Part shown: one piece after another, positions 1 to 13,833 of the stretch
How positions within the stretch are numbered: position 1 is the first letter of the stretch
Layout: each line of letters begins with the position of its first letter
Source: Parapristionchus giblindavisi
Lineage: Eukaryota; Nematoda; Chromadorea; Rhabditida; Diplogasteridae
Length of the DNA stretch: 64,000 nt
Direction of reading: 5' to 3'
NCBI GenBank assembly: GCA_943737045.1
Contig: CALSFV010000048.1
Location: 62,001-126,000 of the forward strand
Position numbers and translations under genes: made by a program
Notes under the pieces: model-generated
The model's database searches: none
Told to the model about the DNA's origin: nothing
The model's input: the letters and a program-made list of their open reading frames with translations, nothing else

Positions 1-3000
1 AAACGATAGGCATCGTTGTAATTTTTGTATCTCATAAGCTGTTTTCATCATATCAGAGTGAAAGTTACTATCATACTTCGGTCAATATGGCCGCGCTAAG
101 AAATTACTGTTCGAAGCGAACTCAGGTTCACCTTATTTAGAATTTTTTGCTCTTTCAAATGGTATATGACAACATGGGTGTTGCTGAAAATCTATCTTGT
201 CATGAATTGTTTTGTGACAAAATTCACACAGTAATGAAAGATAATTTCTAGTTTGAACCAGTTTGGTGACTTTCAGCATGGGAAAATACTTATGTTAATC
301 AGAATTTTTGCTCTTTCAAATGGTATATCAAACGATAGGCATCGTTGTAATTTTTGTATCTCATAAGCTGTTTTCATCATATCAGAGTGAAAGTTACTAT
401 CATACTTCCGTCAATATGGCCGCGCTAAGAAATTACTGTTCGAAGCGAACTCAGGTTCACCTTATTTAGAATTTTTTGCTCTTTCAAATGGAATATGACA
501 ACATGGGTGTTGCTGAAAATCTATCTTGTCATGAATTGTTTTGTGACAAAATTCACACAGTAATGAAAGATAATTTTCTAGTTTGAACCAGTTTGGTGAC
601 TTTCAGCATGGGAAAATACTTATGTTAATCAGAAGTTTTTGCTCTTTCAAATGGTATATCAAACGATAGGCATCGTTGTAATTTTTGTATCTCATAAGCT
701 GTTTTCATCATATCAGAGTGAAAGTTACTATCATACTTCGGTCAATATGGCCGCGCTAAGAAATTACTGTTCGAAGCGAACTGAGGTTCACCTTATTTAG
801 AATTTTTTGCTCTTTCAAATGGTATATGACAACATGGGTGTTGCTGAAAATCTATCTTGTCATGAATTGTTTTGTGACAAAATTCACACAGTAATGAAAG
901 ATAATTTCTAGTTTGAACCAGTTTGGTGACTTTCAGCATGGGAAAATACTTATGTTAATCAGAATTTTTGCTCTTTCAAATGGTATATCAAACGATAGGC
1001 ATCGTTGTAATTTTTGTATCTCATAAGCTGTTTTCATCATATCAGAGTGAAAGTTACTATCATACTTCGGTCAATATGGCCGCGCTAAGAAATTACTGTT
1101 CGAAGCGAACTCAGGTTCACCTTATTTAGAATTTTTTGCTCTTTCAAATGGTATATGACAACATGGGTGTTGCTGAAAATCTATCTTGTCATGAATTGTT
1201 TTGTGACAAAATTCACACAGTAATGAAAGATAATTTCTAGTTTGAACCAGTTTGGTGACTTTCAGCATGGGAAAATACTTATGTTAATCAGAATTTTTGC
1301 TCTTTCAAATGGTATATCAAACGATAGGCATCGTTGTAATTTTTGTATCTCATAAGCTGTTTTCATCATATCAGAGTGAAAGTTACTATCATACTTCCGT
1401 CAATATGGCCGCGCTAAGAAATTACTGTTCGAAGCGAACTCAGGTTCACCTTATTTAGAATTTTTTGCTCTTTCAAATGGAATATGACAACATGGGTGTT
1501 GCTGAAAATCTATCTTGTCATGAATTGTTTTGTGACAAAATTCACACAGTAATGAAAGATAATTTTCTAGTTTGAACCAGTTTGGTGACTTTCAGCATGG
1601 GAAAATACTTATGTTAATCAGAAGTTTTTGCTCTTTCAAATGGTATATCAAACGATAGGCATCGTTGTAATTTTTGTATCTCATAAGCTGTTTTCATCAT
1701 ATCAGAGTGAAAGTTACTATCATACTTCGGTCAATATGGCCGCGCTAAGAAATTACTGTTCGAAGCGAACTGAGGTTCACCTTATTTAGAATTTTTTGCT
1801 CTTTCAAATGGTATATGACAACATGGGTGTTGCTGAAAATCTATCTTGTCATGAATTGTTTTGTGACAAAATTCACACAGTAATGAAAGATAATTTCTAG
1901 TTTGAACCAGTTTGGTGACTTTCAGCATGGGAAAATACTTATGTTAATCAGAATTTTTGCTCTTTCAAATGGTATATCAAACGATAGGCATCGTTGTAAT
2001 TTTTGTATCTCATAAGCTGTTTTCATCATATCAGAGTGAAAGTTACTATCATACTTCGGTCAATATGGCCGCGCTAAGAAATTACTGTTCGAAGCGAACT
2101 CAGGTTCACCTTATTTAGAATTTTTTGCTCTTTCAAATGGTATATGACAACATGGGTGTTGCTGAAAATCTATCTTGTCATGAATTGTTTTGTGACAAAA
2201 TTCACACAGTAATGAAAGATAATTTCTAGTTTGAACCAGTTTGGTGACTTTCAGCATGGGAAAATACTTATGTTAATCAGAATTTTTGCTCTTTCAAATG
2301 GTATATCAAACGATAGGCATCGTTGTAATTTTTGTATCTCATAAGCTGTTTTCATCATATCAGAGTGAAAGTTACTATCATACTTCCGTCAATATGGCCG
2401 CGCTAAGAAATTACTGTTCGAAGCGAACTCAGGTTCACCTTATTTAGAATTTTTTGCTCTTTCAAATGGTATATGACAACATGGGTGTTGCTGAAAATCT
2501 ATCTTGTCATGAATTGTTTTGTGACAAAATTCACACAGTAATGAAAGATAATTTCTAGTTTGAACCAGTTTGGTGACTTTCAGCATGGGAAAATACTTAT
2601 GTTAATCAGAAGTTTTTGCTCTTTCAAATGGTATATCAAACGATAGGCATCGTTGTAATTTTTGTATCTCATAAGCTGTTTTCATCATATCAGAGTGAAA
2701 GTTACTTTGATACTTTGGTTAATATTGCCGCGCTAAAAGATTACTGTTCGAAGCGAACTGAGGTTTACCTTATTCAGAATTTTTTGCTCTTTCAAATAGT
2801 ATATCACACGATAGGCATCGTTGTAATTTTTGTATCTCATAAGCTGTTTTCATCATATCAGAGTGAAAGTTACTATCATACTTCGGTCAATATGGCCGCG
2901 CTAAGAAATTACTGTTCGAAGCGAACTGAGGTTTACCTTATTCAGATTTTTTTGCTTTTTCAAATGGTATATGACAACATGGGTGTTGCTGAAAATCTAT

Positions 3001-3720
3001 CTTGTCATGAATTGTTTTGTGACAAAATTCACACAGTAATGAAAGATAATTTTCTAGTTTGAACCAGTTTGGTGACTTTCAGCATGGGAAAATACTTATG
3101 TTAATCAGAATTTTTTGCTCTTTCAAATGGTATATCACACGATAGGCATCGTTGTAATTTTTGTAAATCATAAGCTGTTTTCATCATATCAGAGTGAAAG
3201 TTACTATCATACTTCGGTCAATATGGCCGCGCTAAGAAATTACTGTTCGAAGCGAACTGAGGTTCACCTTATTTAGAATTTTTTGCTCTTTCAAATGGTA
3301 TATGACAACATGGGTGTTGCTGAAAATCTATCTTGTCATGAATTGTTTTGTGACAAAATTCACACAGTAATGAAAGATAATTTCTAGTTTGAACCAGTTT
3401 GGTGACTTTCAGCATGGGAAAATACTTATGTTAATCAGAAGTTTTTGCTCTTTCAAATGGTATATCAAACGATAGGCATCGTTGTAATTTTTGTATCTCA
3501 TAAGCCGTTTTCATCATATCAGAGTGAAAGTTACTTTGATACTTTGGTTAATATGGCCGCGCTAAAAGATTACTGTTCGAAGCGAACTGAGGTTTACCTT
3601 ATTCAGAATTTTTTGCTCTTTCATATGGTATATGACAACATGGGTGTTGCTGAAAATCTATCTTGTCATGAATTGTTTTGTGACAAAATTCACACAGTAA
3701 TGAAAGATAATTTTCTAGTT
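1..3720. repeat. Satellite sub-domain with trimeric higher-order repeat
   Basis: The marker AGAAGTTTTTGCTC recurs at about 631, 1620 and 2608, giving a higher-order unit of about 989 bp made of three monomers of 329-331 bp. Within a unit the monomers are told apart by TTCGGTC/TTCCGTC, CTCAGG/CTGAGG and GGTATATGAC/GGAATATGAC. Successive trimers look almost identical, which implies recent homogenisation by unequal exchange or amplification. Confidence 0.8.
2608..3720. repeat. Long-range duplicated satellite block, copy A
   Basis: A block of about 1.1 kb with unusual monomers (GATACTTTGGTTAATATTGCC, GTAAATCATAAGC, CATAAGCCG) recurs at 12721-13833 with a constant offset of 10113 bp. In-frame stops are missing across one monomer junction, so a 148-codon frame (2616-3062) spans it; this is a by-product of monomer sequence, not a gene. 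At 3621-3626 the sequence reads TTCATATGG where the other copy reads TTCAAATGG. Confidence 0.85.
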
Positions 3721-5708
3721 TGAACCAGTTTGGTGACTTTCAGCATGGGAAAATACTTATGTTAATCAGAATTTTTTTGCTCTTTCAAATGGTATATCAC
3801 ACGATAGGCATCGTTGTAATTTTTGTATCTCATAAGCTGTTTTCATCGTATCAGTGTGAAAGTTACTTTCCTACTTCGGTCAATATGGCCGCGCTAAAAG
3901 ATTAATGTTCGAAGCAAACTGAGGTTCACCTTATTTAGATTTTTTTGCTCTTTCAAATGGTATATGACAACATGGGTGTTGCTGAAAATCTATCTTGTCA
4001 TGAATTGTTTTGTGACAAAATTCACACAGTAATGAAAGATAATTTTCTAGTTTGAACCAGTTTGGTGACTTTCAGCATGGGAAAATACTTATGTTAATCA
4101 GAAGTTTTTGCTCTTTCAAATGGTATATCAAACGATAGGCATCGTTGTAATTTTTGTATCTCATAAGCTGTTTTCATCATATCAGAGTGAAAGTTGCTAT
4201 CATACTTCGGTCAATATGGCCGCGCTAAGAAATTACTGTTCGAAGCGAACTGAGGTTCACCTTATTTAGAATTTTTTGCTCTTTCAAATGGTATATGACA
4301 ACATGGGTGTTGCTGAAAATCTATCTTGTCATGAATTGTTTTGTGACAAAATTCACACAGTAATGAAAGATAATTTCTAGTTTGAACCAGTTTGGTGACT
4401 TTCAGCATGGGAAAATACTTATGTTAATCAGAAGTTTTTGCTCTTTAGAATGGTATATCAAACGATAGGCATCGTTGTAATTTTTGTATCTCATAAGCTG
4501 TTTTCATCGTATCAGAGTGAAAGTTATTTTCCTACTTCGGTCAATATGGCCGCGCTAAAAGATTAATGTTCGAAGCAAACTGAGGTTCACCTTATTTAGA
4601 TTTTTTTGCTCTTTCAAATGGTATATGACAACATGGGTGTTGCTGAAAATCTATCTTGTCATGAATTGTTTTGTGACAAAATTCACACAGTAATGAAAGA
4701 TAATTTTCTAGTTTGAACCAGTTTGGTGACTTTCAGCATGGGAAAATACTTATGTTAATCAGAATTTTTTTGCTCTTTCAAATGGTATATGACACGATAG
4801 GCATCGTTGCAATTTTTGTATCTCATAAGCTGTTTTCATCGTATCAGAGTGAAAGTTACTATCATACTTCGGTCAATATGGCCGCGCTAAGAAATTACTG
4901 TTCGAAGCGAACTGAGGTTCACCTTATTTAGATTTTTTTGCTCTTTCAAATGGTATATGACAACATGGGTGTTGCTGAAAATCTATCTTGTCATGAATTG
5001 TTTTGTGACAAAATTCACACAGTAATGAAAGATAATTTTCTAGTTTGAACCAGTTTGGTGACTTTCAGCATGGGAAAATACTTATGTTAATCAGAATTTT
5101 TTTGCTCTTTCAAATGGTATATGACACGATAGGCATCGTTGCAATTTTTGTATCTCATAAGCTGTTTTCATCGTATCAGAGTGAAAGTTACTTTCCTACT
5201 TCGGTCAATATGGCCGCGCTAAAAGATTAATGTTCGAAGCAAACTGAGGTTCACCTTATTTAGATTTTTTTGTTCTTTCAAATGGTATATGACAACATGG
5301 GTGTTGCTGAAAATCTATCTTGTCATGATTTGTTTTGTGACAAAATTCACACAGTAATGAAAGATAATTTTCTAGTTTGAACCAGTTTGGTGACTTTCAG
5401 CATGGGAAAATACTTATGTTAATCAGAATTTTTTTGCTCTTTCAAATGGTATATGACACGATAGGCATCGTTGCAATTTTTGTATCTCATAAGCTGTTTT
5501 CATCGTATCAGAGTGAAAGTTACTTTCCTACTTCGGTCAATATGGCCGCGCTAAAAGATTAATGTTCGAAGCAAACTGAGGTTCACCTTATTTAGATTTT
5601 TTTGCTCTTTCAAATGGTATATGACAACATGGGTGTTGCTGAAAATCTATCTTGTCATGATTTGTTTTGTGACAAAATTCACACAGTAATGAAAGATAAT
5701 TTTCTAGT

Positions 5709-8700
5709 TTGAACCAGTTTGGTGACTTTCAGCTTGGGAAAATACTTATGTTAATCAGAATTTTTTTGCTCTTTCAAATGGTATATCACACGATAGGCAT
5801 CGTTGTAATTTTTGTATCTCATAAGCTGTTTTCATCGTATCAGAGTGAAAGTTACTTTCCTACTTCGGTCAATATGGCCGCGCTAAAAGATTAATGTTCG
5901 AAGCAAACTGAGGTTCACCTTATTTAGATTTTTTTGTTCTTTCAAATGGTATATGACAACATGGGTGTTGCTGAAAATCTATCTTGTCATGATTTGTTTT
6001 GTGACAAAATTCACACAGTAATGAAAGATAATTTTCTAGTTTGAACCAGTTTGGTGACTTTCAGCATGGGAAAATACTTATGTTAATCAGAATTTTTTTG
6101 CTCTTTCAAATGGTATATGACACGATAGGCATCGTTGCAATTTTTGTATCTCATAAGCTGTTTTCATCGTATCAGAGTGAAAGTTACTTTCCTACTTCGG
6201 TCAATATGGCCGCGCTAAAAGATTAATGTTCGAAGCAAACTGAGGTTCACCTTATTTAGATTTTTTTGCTCTTTCAAATGGTATATGACAACATGGGTGT
6301 TGCTGAAAATCTATCTTGTCATGATTTGTTTTGTGACAAAATTCACACAGTAATGAAAGATAATTTTCTAGTTTGAACCAGTTTGGTGACTTTCAGCTTG
6401 GGAAAATACTTATGTTAATCAGAATTTTTTTGCTCTTTCAAATGGTATATCACACGATAGGCATCGTTGTAATTTTTGTATCTCATAAGCTGTTTTCATC
6501 GTATCAGAGTGAAAGTTACTTTCCTACTTCGGTCAATATGGCCGCGCTAAAAGATTAATGTTCGAAGCAAACTGAGGTTCACCTTATTTAGATTTTTTTG
6601 CTCTTTCAAATGGTATATGACAACATGGGTGTTGCTGAAAATCTATCTTGTCATGATTTGTTTTGTGACAAAATTCACACAGTAATGAAAGATAATTTTC
6701 TAGTTTGAACCAGTTTGGTGACTTTCAGCATGGGAAAATACTTATGTTAATCAGAATGTTTTTGCTCTTTCAAATGGTATATCACACGATAGGCATCGTT
6801 GTAATTTTTGTATCTCATAAGCTGTTTTCATCGTATCAGAGTGAAAGTTACTTTCCTACTTCGGTCAATATGGCCGCGCTAAAAGATTACTGTTCGAAGC
6901 GAACTGAGGTTCACCTTATTTAGAATTTTTTGCTCTTTCAAATGGTATATGACAACATGGGTGTTGCTGAAAATCTATCTTGTCATGATTTGTTTTGTGA
7001 CAAAATTCACACAGTAATGAAAGATAATTTTCTAGTTTGAACCAGTTTGGTCACTTTCAGCATGGGAAAATACTTATGTTAATCAGAATTTTTTTGCTCT
7101 TTCAAATGGTATATGACACGATAGGCATCGTTGTAATTTTTGTATCTCATAAGCTGTTTTCATCGTATCAGAGTGAAAGTTACTTTCCTACTTCGGTCAA
7201 TATGGCCGCGCTAAAAGATTAATGTTCGAAGCAAACTGAGGTTCACCTTATTTAGATTTTTTTGCTCTTTCAAATGGTATATGACAACATGGGTGTTGCT
7301 GAAAATCTATCTTGTCATGATTTGTTTTGTGACAAAATTCACACAGTAATGAAAGATAATTTTCTAGTTTGAACCAGTTTGGTGACTTTCAGCATGGGAA
7401 AATACTTATGTTAATCAGAATTTTTTTGCTCTTTCAAATGGTATATCACACGATAGGCATCGTTGTAATTTTTGTATCTCATAAGCTGTTTTCATCGTAT
7501 CAGAGTGAAAGTTACTTTCCTACTTCGGTCAATATGGCCGCGCTAAAAGATTAATGTTCGAAGCAAACTGAGGTTCACCTTATTTAGATTTTTTTGCTCT
7601 TTCAAATGGTATATGACAACATGGGTGTTGCTGAAAATCTATCTTGTCATGATTTGTTTTGTGACAAAATTCACACAGTAATGAAAGATAATTTTCTAGT
7701 TTGAACCAGTTTGGTGACTTTCAGCATGGGAAAATACTTATGTTAATCAGAATGTTTTTGCTCTTTCAAATGGTATATCACACGATAGGCATCGTTGTAA
7801 TTTTTGTATCTCATAAGCTGTTTTCATCGTATCAGAGTGAAAGTTACTTTCCTACTTCGGTCAATATGGCCGCGCTAAAAGATTACTGTTCGAAGCGAAC
7901 TGAGGTTCACCTTATTTAGAATTTTTTGCTCTTTCAAATGGTATATGACAACATGGGTGTTGCTGAAAATCTATCTTGTCATGATTTGTTTTGTGACAAA
8001 ATTCACACAGTAATGAAAGATAATTTTCTAGTTTGAACCAGTTTGGTCACTTTCAGCATGGGAAAATACTTATGTTAATCAGAATTTTTTTGCTCTTTCA
8101 AATGGTATATGACACGATAGGCATCGTTGCAATTTTTGTATCTCATAAGCTGTTTTCATCGTATCAGGGTGAAAGTTACTTTCCTACTTCGGTCAATATG
8201 GCCGCGCTAAAAGATTAATGTTCGAAGCAAACTGAGGTTCACCTTATTTAGATTTTTTTGCTCTTTCAAATGGTATATGACAACATGGGTGTTGCTGAAA
8301 ATCTATCTTGTCATGATTTGTTTTGTGACAAAATTCACACAGTAATGAAAGATAATTTTCTAGTTTGAACCAGTTTGGTGACTTTCAGCATGGGAAAATA
8401 CTTATGTTAATCAGAATTTTTTTGCTCTTTCAAATGGTATATCACACGATAGGCATCGTTGTAATTTTTGTATCTCATAAGCTGTTTTCATCGTATCAGT
8501 GTGAAAGTTACTTTCCTACTTCGGTCAATATGGCCGCGCTAAAAGATTACTGTTCGAAGCGAACTGAGGTTAACCTTATTTAGAATTTTTTGCTCTTTCA
8601 AATGGTATATGACAACATGGGTGTTGCTGAAAATCTATCTTGTCATGAATTGTTTTGTGACAAAATTCACACAGTAATGAAAGATAATTTTCTAGTTTGA

Positions 8701-10024
8701 ACCAGTTTGGTGACTTTCAGCATGGGAAAATACTTATGTTAATCAGAATTTTTTTGCTCTTTCAAATGGTATATGACACGATAGGCATCGTTGCAATTTT
8801 TGTATCTCATAAGCTGTTTTCATCGTATCAGAGTGAAAGTTACTTTCCTACTTCGGTCAATATGGCCGCGCTAAAAGATTAATGTTCGAAGCAAACTGAG
8901 GTTCACCTTATTTAGATTTTTTTGCTCTTTCAAATGGTATATGACAACATGGGTGTTGCTGAAAATCTATCTTGTCATGATTTGTTTTGTGACAAAATTC
9001 ACACAGTAATGAAAGATAATTTTCTAGTTTGAACCAGTTTGGTGACTTTCAGCATGAGAAAATACTTATGTTAATCAGAATTTTTTTGCTCTTTCAAATG
9101 GTATATCACACGATAGGCATCGTTGTAATTTTTGTATCTCATAAGCTGTTTTCATCGTATCAGAGTGAAAGTTACTTTCCTACTTCGGTCAATATGGCCG
9201 CGCTAAAAGATTACTGTTCGAAGCGAACTGAGGTTCACCTTATTTAGAATTTTTTGCTCTTTCAAATGGTATATGACAACATGGGTGTTGCTGAAAATCT
9301 ATCTTGTCATGATTTGTTTTGTGACAAAATTCACTCAGTAATGAAAGATAATTTTCTAGTTTGAACCAGTTTGGTGACTTTCAGCATGGGAAAATACTTA
9401 TGTTAATCAGAATTTTTTTGCTCTTTCAAATGGTATATGACACGATAGGCATCGTTGCAATTTTTGTATCTCATAAGCTGTTTTCATCGTATCAGAGTGA
9501 AAGTTACTTTCCTACTTCGGTCAATATGGCCGCGCTAAAAGATTAATGTTCGAAGCAAACTGAGGTTCACCTTATTTAGATTTTTTTGCTCTTTCAAATG
9601 GTATATGACAACATGGGTGTTGCTGAAAATCTATCTTGTCATGATTTGTTTTGTGACAAAATTCACACAGTAATGAAAGATAATTTTCTAGTTTGAACCA
9701 GTTTGGTGACTTTCAGCATGAGAAAATACTTATGTTAATCAGAATTTTTTTGCTCTTTCAAATGGTATATCACACGATAGGCATCGTTGTAATTTTTGTA
9801 TCTCATAAGCTGTTTTCATCGTATCAGAGTGAAAGTTACTTTCCTACTTCGGTCAATATGGCCGCGCTAAAAGATTACTGTTCGAAGCGAACTGAGGTTC
9901 ACCTTATTTAGAATTTTTTGCTCTTTCAAATGGTATATGACAACATGGGTGTTGCTGAAAATCTATCTTGTCATGATTTGTTTTGTGACAAAATTCACTC
10001 AGTAATGAAAGATAATTTTCTAGT
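5709..10024. repeat. Satellite sub-domain with dimeric and trimeric registers
   Basis: Diagnostic variants show the local higher-order period. CAGCTTGGG recurs at 664 bp spacing (about 5733 and 6397). The CAGAATGTTTTTGC type recurs at 996 bp (monomers starting 6705 and 7701). The CAGCATGAG type recurs at 664 bp (monomers starting 9029 and 9693). Dimer and trimer registers therefore alternate inside one array whose base monomer is exactly 332 bp. Confidence 0.75.
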
Positions 10025-12720
10025 TTGAACCAGTTTGGTGACTTTCAGCATGGGAAAATACTTATGTTAATCAGAATTTTTTTGCTCTTTCAAATGGTAT
10101 ATGACACGATAGGCATCGTTGCAATTTTTGTATCTCATAAGCTGTTTTCATCGTATCAGAGTGAAAGTTACTGTCCTACTTCGGTCAATATGGCCGCGCT
10201 AAAAGATTAATGTTCGAAGCAAACTGAGGTTCACCTTATTTAGATTTTTTTGCTCTTTCAAATGGTATATGACAACATGGGTGTTGCTGAAAATCTATGT
10301 TGTCATGATTTGTTTTGTGACAAAATTCACACAGTAATGAAATATAATTTTCTAGTTTGAACCAGTTTGGTGACTTTCAGCATGGGAAAATACTTATGTT
10401 AATCAGATTTTTTTTGCTCTTTCAAATGGTATATCACACGATAGGCATCGTTGTAATTTTTGTATCTCATAAGCTGTTTTCATCGTATCAGAGTGAAAGT
10501 TACTTTCCTACTTCGGTCAATATGGCCGCGCTAAAAGATTACTGTTCGAAGCGAACTGAGGTTCACCTTATTTAGAATTTTTTGCTCTTTCAAATGGTAT
10601 ATGACAACATGGGTGTTGCTGAAAATCTATCTTGTCATGAATTGTTTTGTGACAAAATTCACACAGTAATGAAAGATAATTTTCTAGTTTGAACCAGTTT
10701 GGTGACTTTCAGCATGGGAAAATACTTATGTTAATCAGAAGTTTTTGCTCTTTCAAATGGTATATCAAACGATAGGCATCGTTGTAATTTTTGTATCTCA
10801 TAAGCTGTTTTCATCATATCAGAGTGAAAGTTACTATCATACTTCGGTCAATATGGCCGCGCTAAGAAATTACTGTTCGAAGCGAACTGAGGTTCACCTT
10901 ATTTAGAATTTTTTGCTCTTTCAAATGGTATATGACAACATGGGTGTTGCTGAAAATCTATCTTGTCTTGAATTGTTTTGTGACAAAATTCACACAGTAA
11001 TGAAAGATAATTTCTAGTTTGAACCAGTTTGGTGACTTTCAGCATGGGAAAATACTTATGTTAATCAGAATTTTTGCTCTTTCAAATGGTATATCAAACG
11101 ATAGGCATCGTTGTAATTTTTGTATCTCATAAGCTGTTTTCATCATATCAGAGTGAAAGTTACTATCATACTTCGGTCAATATGGCCGCGCTAAGAAATT
11201 ACTGTTCGAAGCGAACTCAGGTTCACCTTATTTAGAATTTTTTGCTCTTTCAAATGGTATATGACAACATGGGTGTTGCTGAAAATCTATCTTGTCATGA
11301 ATTGTTTTGTGACAAAATTCACACAGTAATGAAAGATAATTTCTAGTTTGAACCAGTTTGGTGACTTTCAGCATGGGAAAATACTTATGTTAATCAGAAT
11401 TTTTGCTCTTTCAAATGGTATATCAAACGATAGGCATCGTTGTAATTTTTGTATCTCATAAGCTGTTTTCATCATATCAGAGTGAAAGTTACTATCATAC
11501 TTCCGTCAATATGGCCGCGCTAAGAAATTACTGTTCGAAGCGAACTCAGGTTCACCTTATTTAGAATTTTTTGCTCTTTCAAATGGTATATGACAACATG
11601 GGTGTTGCTGAAAATCTATCTTGTCATGATTTGTTTTGTGACAAAATTCACTCAGTAATGAAAGATAATTTTCTAGTTTGAACCAGTTTGGTGACTTTCA
11701 GCATGGGAAAATACTTATGTTAATCAGAATTTTTTTGCTCTTTCAAATGGTATATGACACGATAGGCATCGTTGCAATTTTTGTATCTCATAAGCTGTTT
11801 TCATCGTATCAGAGTGAAAGTTACTTTCCTACTTCGGTCAATATGGCCGCGCTAAAAGATTACTGTTCGAAGCGAACTGAGGTTCACCTTATTTAGAATT
11901 CTTTACTCTTTCAAATGGTATATGACAACATGGGTGTTGCTGAAAATCTATCTTGTCATGATTTGTTTTGTGACAAAATTCACACAGTAATGAAAGATAA
12001 TTTTCTAGTTTGAACCAGTTTGGTGACTTTCACCATGGGAAAATACTTATGTTAATCAGAATTTTTTTGCTCTTTCAAATGGTATATCACACAATAGGCA
12101 TCGTTGTAATTTTTGTATCTAATAAGCTGTTTTCATCGTATCAGAGTGAAAGTTACTTTCGTACTTCGGTCAATATGGCCGCGCTAAAAGATTACTGTTC
12201 GAAGCGAACTGAGGTTCACCTTATTTAGAATTTTTTGCTCTTTCAAATGGTATATGACAACATGGTTGTTGCTGAAAATCTATCTTGTCAGAAATTGTTT
12301 TGTGACAAAATTCACACAGTAATGAAAGATAATTTTCTAGTTTGAACCAGTTTGGTGACTTTCAGCATGGGAAAATACTTATGTTAATCAGAAGTTTTTG
12401 CTCTTTCAAATGGTATATCAAACGATAGGCATCGTTGTAATTTTTGTATCTCATTAGCTGTTTTCATCATATCAGAGTGAAAGTTACTTTAATACTTTGG
12501 TTAATATGGCCGCGCTAAAAGATTACTGTTCGAAGCGAACTGAGGTTTACCTTATTCAGAATTTTTTGCTCTTTCATATGGTATATGACAACATGGGTGT
12601 TGCTGAAAATCTATCTTGTCATGAATTGTTTTGTGACAAAATTCACACAGTAATGAAAGATAATTTTCTAGTTTGAACCAGTTTGGTGACTTTCAGCATG
12701 GGAAAATACTTATGTTAATC

Positions 12721-13833
12721 AGAAGTTTTTGCTCTTTCAAATGGTATATCAAACGATAGGCATCGTTGTAATTTTTGTATCTCATAAGCTGTTTTCATCA
12801 TATCAGAGTGAAAGTTACTTTGATACTTTGGTTAATATTGCCGCGCTAAAAGATTACTGTTCGAAGCGAACTGAGGTTTACCTTATTCAGAATTTTTTGC
12901 TCTTTCAAATAGTATATCACACGATAGGCATCGTTGTAATTTTTGTATCTCATAAGCTGTTTTCATCATATCAGAGTGAAAGTTACTATCATACTTCGGT
13001 CAATATGGCCGCGCTAAGAAATTACTGTTCGAAGCGAACTGAGGTTTACCTTATTCAGATTTTTTTGCTTTTTCAAATGGTATATGACAACATGGGTGTT
13101 GCTGAAAATCTATCTTGTCATGAATTGTTTTGTGACAAAATTCACACAGTAATGAAAGATAATTTTCTAGTTTGAACCAGTTTGGTGACTTTCAGCATGG
13201 GAAAATACTTATGTTAATCAGAATTTTTTGCTCTTTCAAATGGTATATCACACGATAGGCATCGTTGTAATTTTTGTAAATCATAAGCTGTTTTCATCAT
13301 ATCAGAGTGAAAGTTACTATCATACTTCGGTCAATATGGCCGCGCTAAGAAATTACTGTTCGAAGCGAACTGAGGTTCACCTTATTTAGAATTTTTTGCT
13401 CTTTCAAATGGTATATGACAACATGGGTGTTGCTGAAAATCTATCTTGTCATGAATTGTTTTGTGACAAAATTCACACAGTAATGAAAGATAATTTCTAG
13501 TTTGAACCAGTTTGGTGACTTTCAGCATGGGAAAATACTTATGTTAATCAGAAGTTTTTGCTCTTTCAAATGGTATATCAAACGATAGGCATCGTTGTAA
13601 TTTTTGTATCTCATAAGCCGTTTTCATCATATCAGAGTGAAAGTTACTTTGATACTTTGGTTAATATGGCCGCGCTAAAAGATTACTGTTCGAAGCGAAC
13701 TGAGGTTTACCTTATTCAGAATTTTTTGCTCTTTCAAATGGTATATGACAACATGGGTGTTGCTGAAAATCTATCTTGTCATGAATTGTTTTGTGACAAA
13801 ATTCACACAGTAATGAAAGATAATTTTCTAGTT
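12721..13833. repeat. Long-range duplicated satellite block, copy B
   Basis: Nearly identical counterpart of 2608-3720 with the same series of diagnostic variants at an offset of 10113 bp. Flanking monomers differ, so only the block moved or was converted. A smaller block containing the CACCATGGGAAA and TCTAATAAGC variants is likewise shared between about 12000-12720 and 14485-15180, at an offset of about 2485 bp. Confidence 0.85.
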
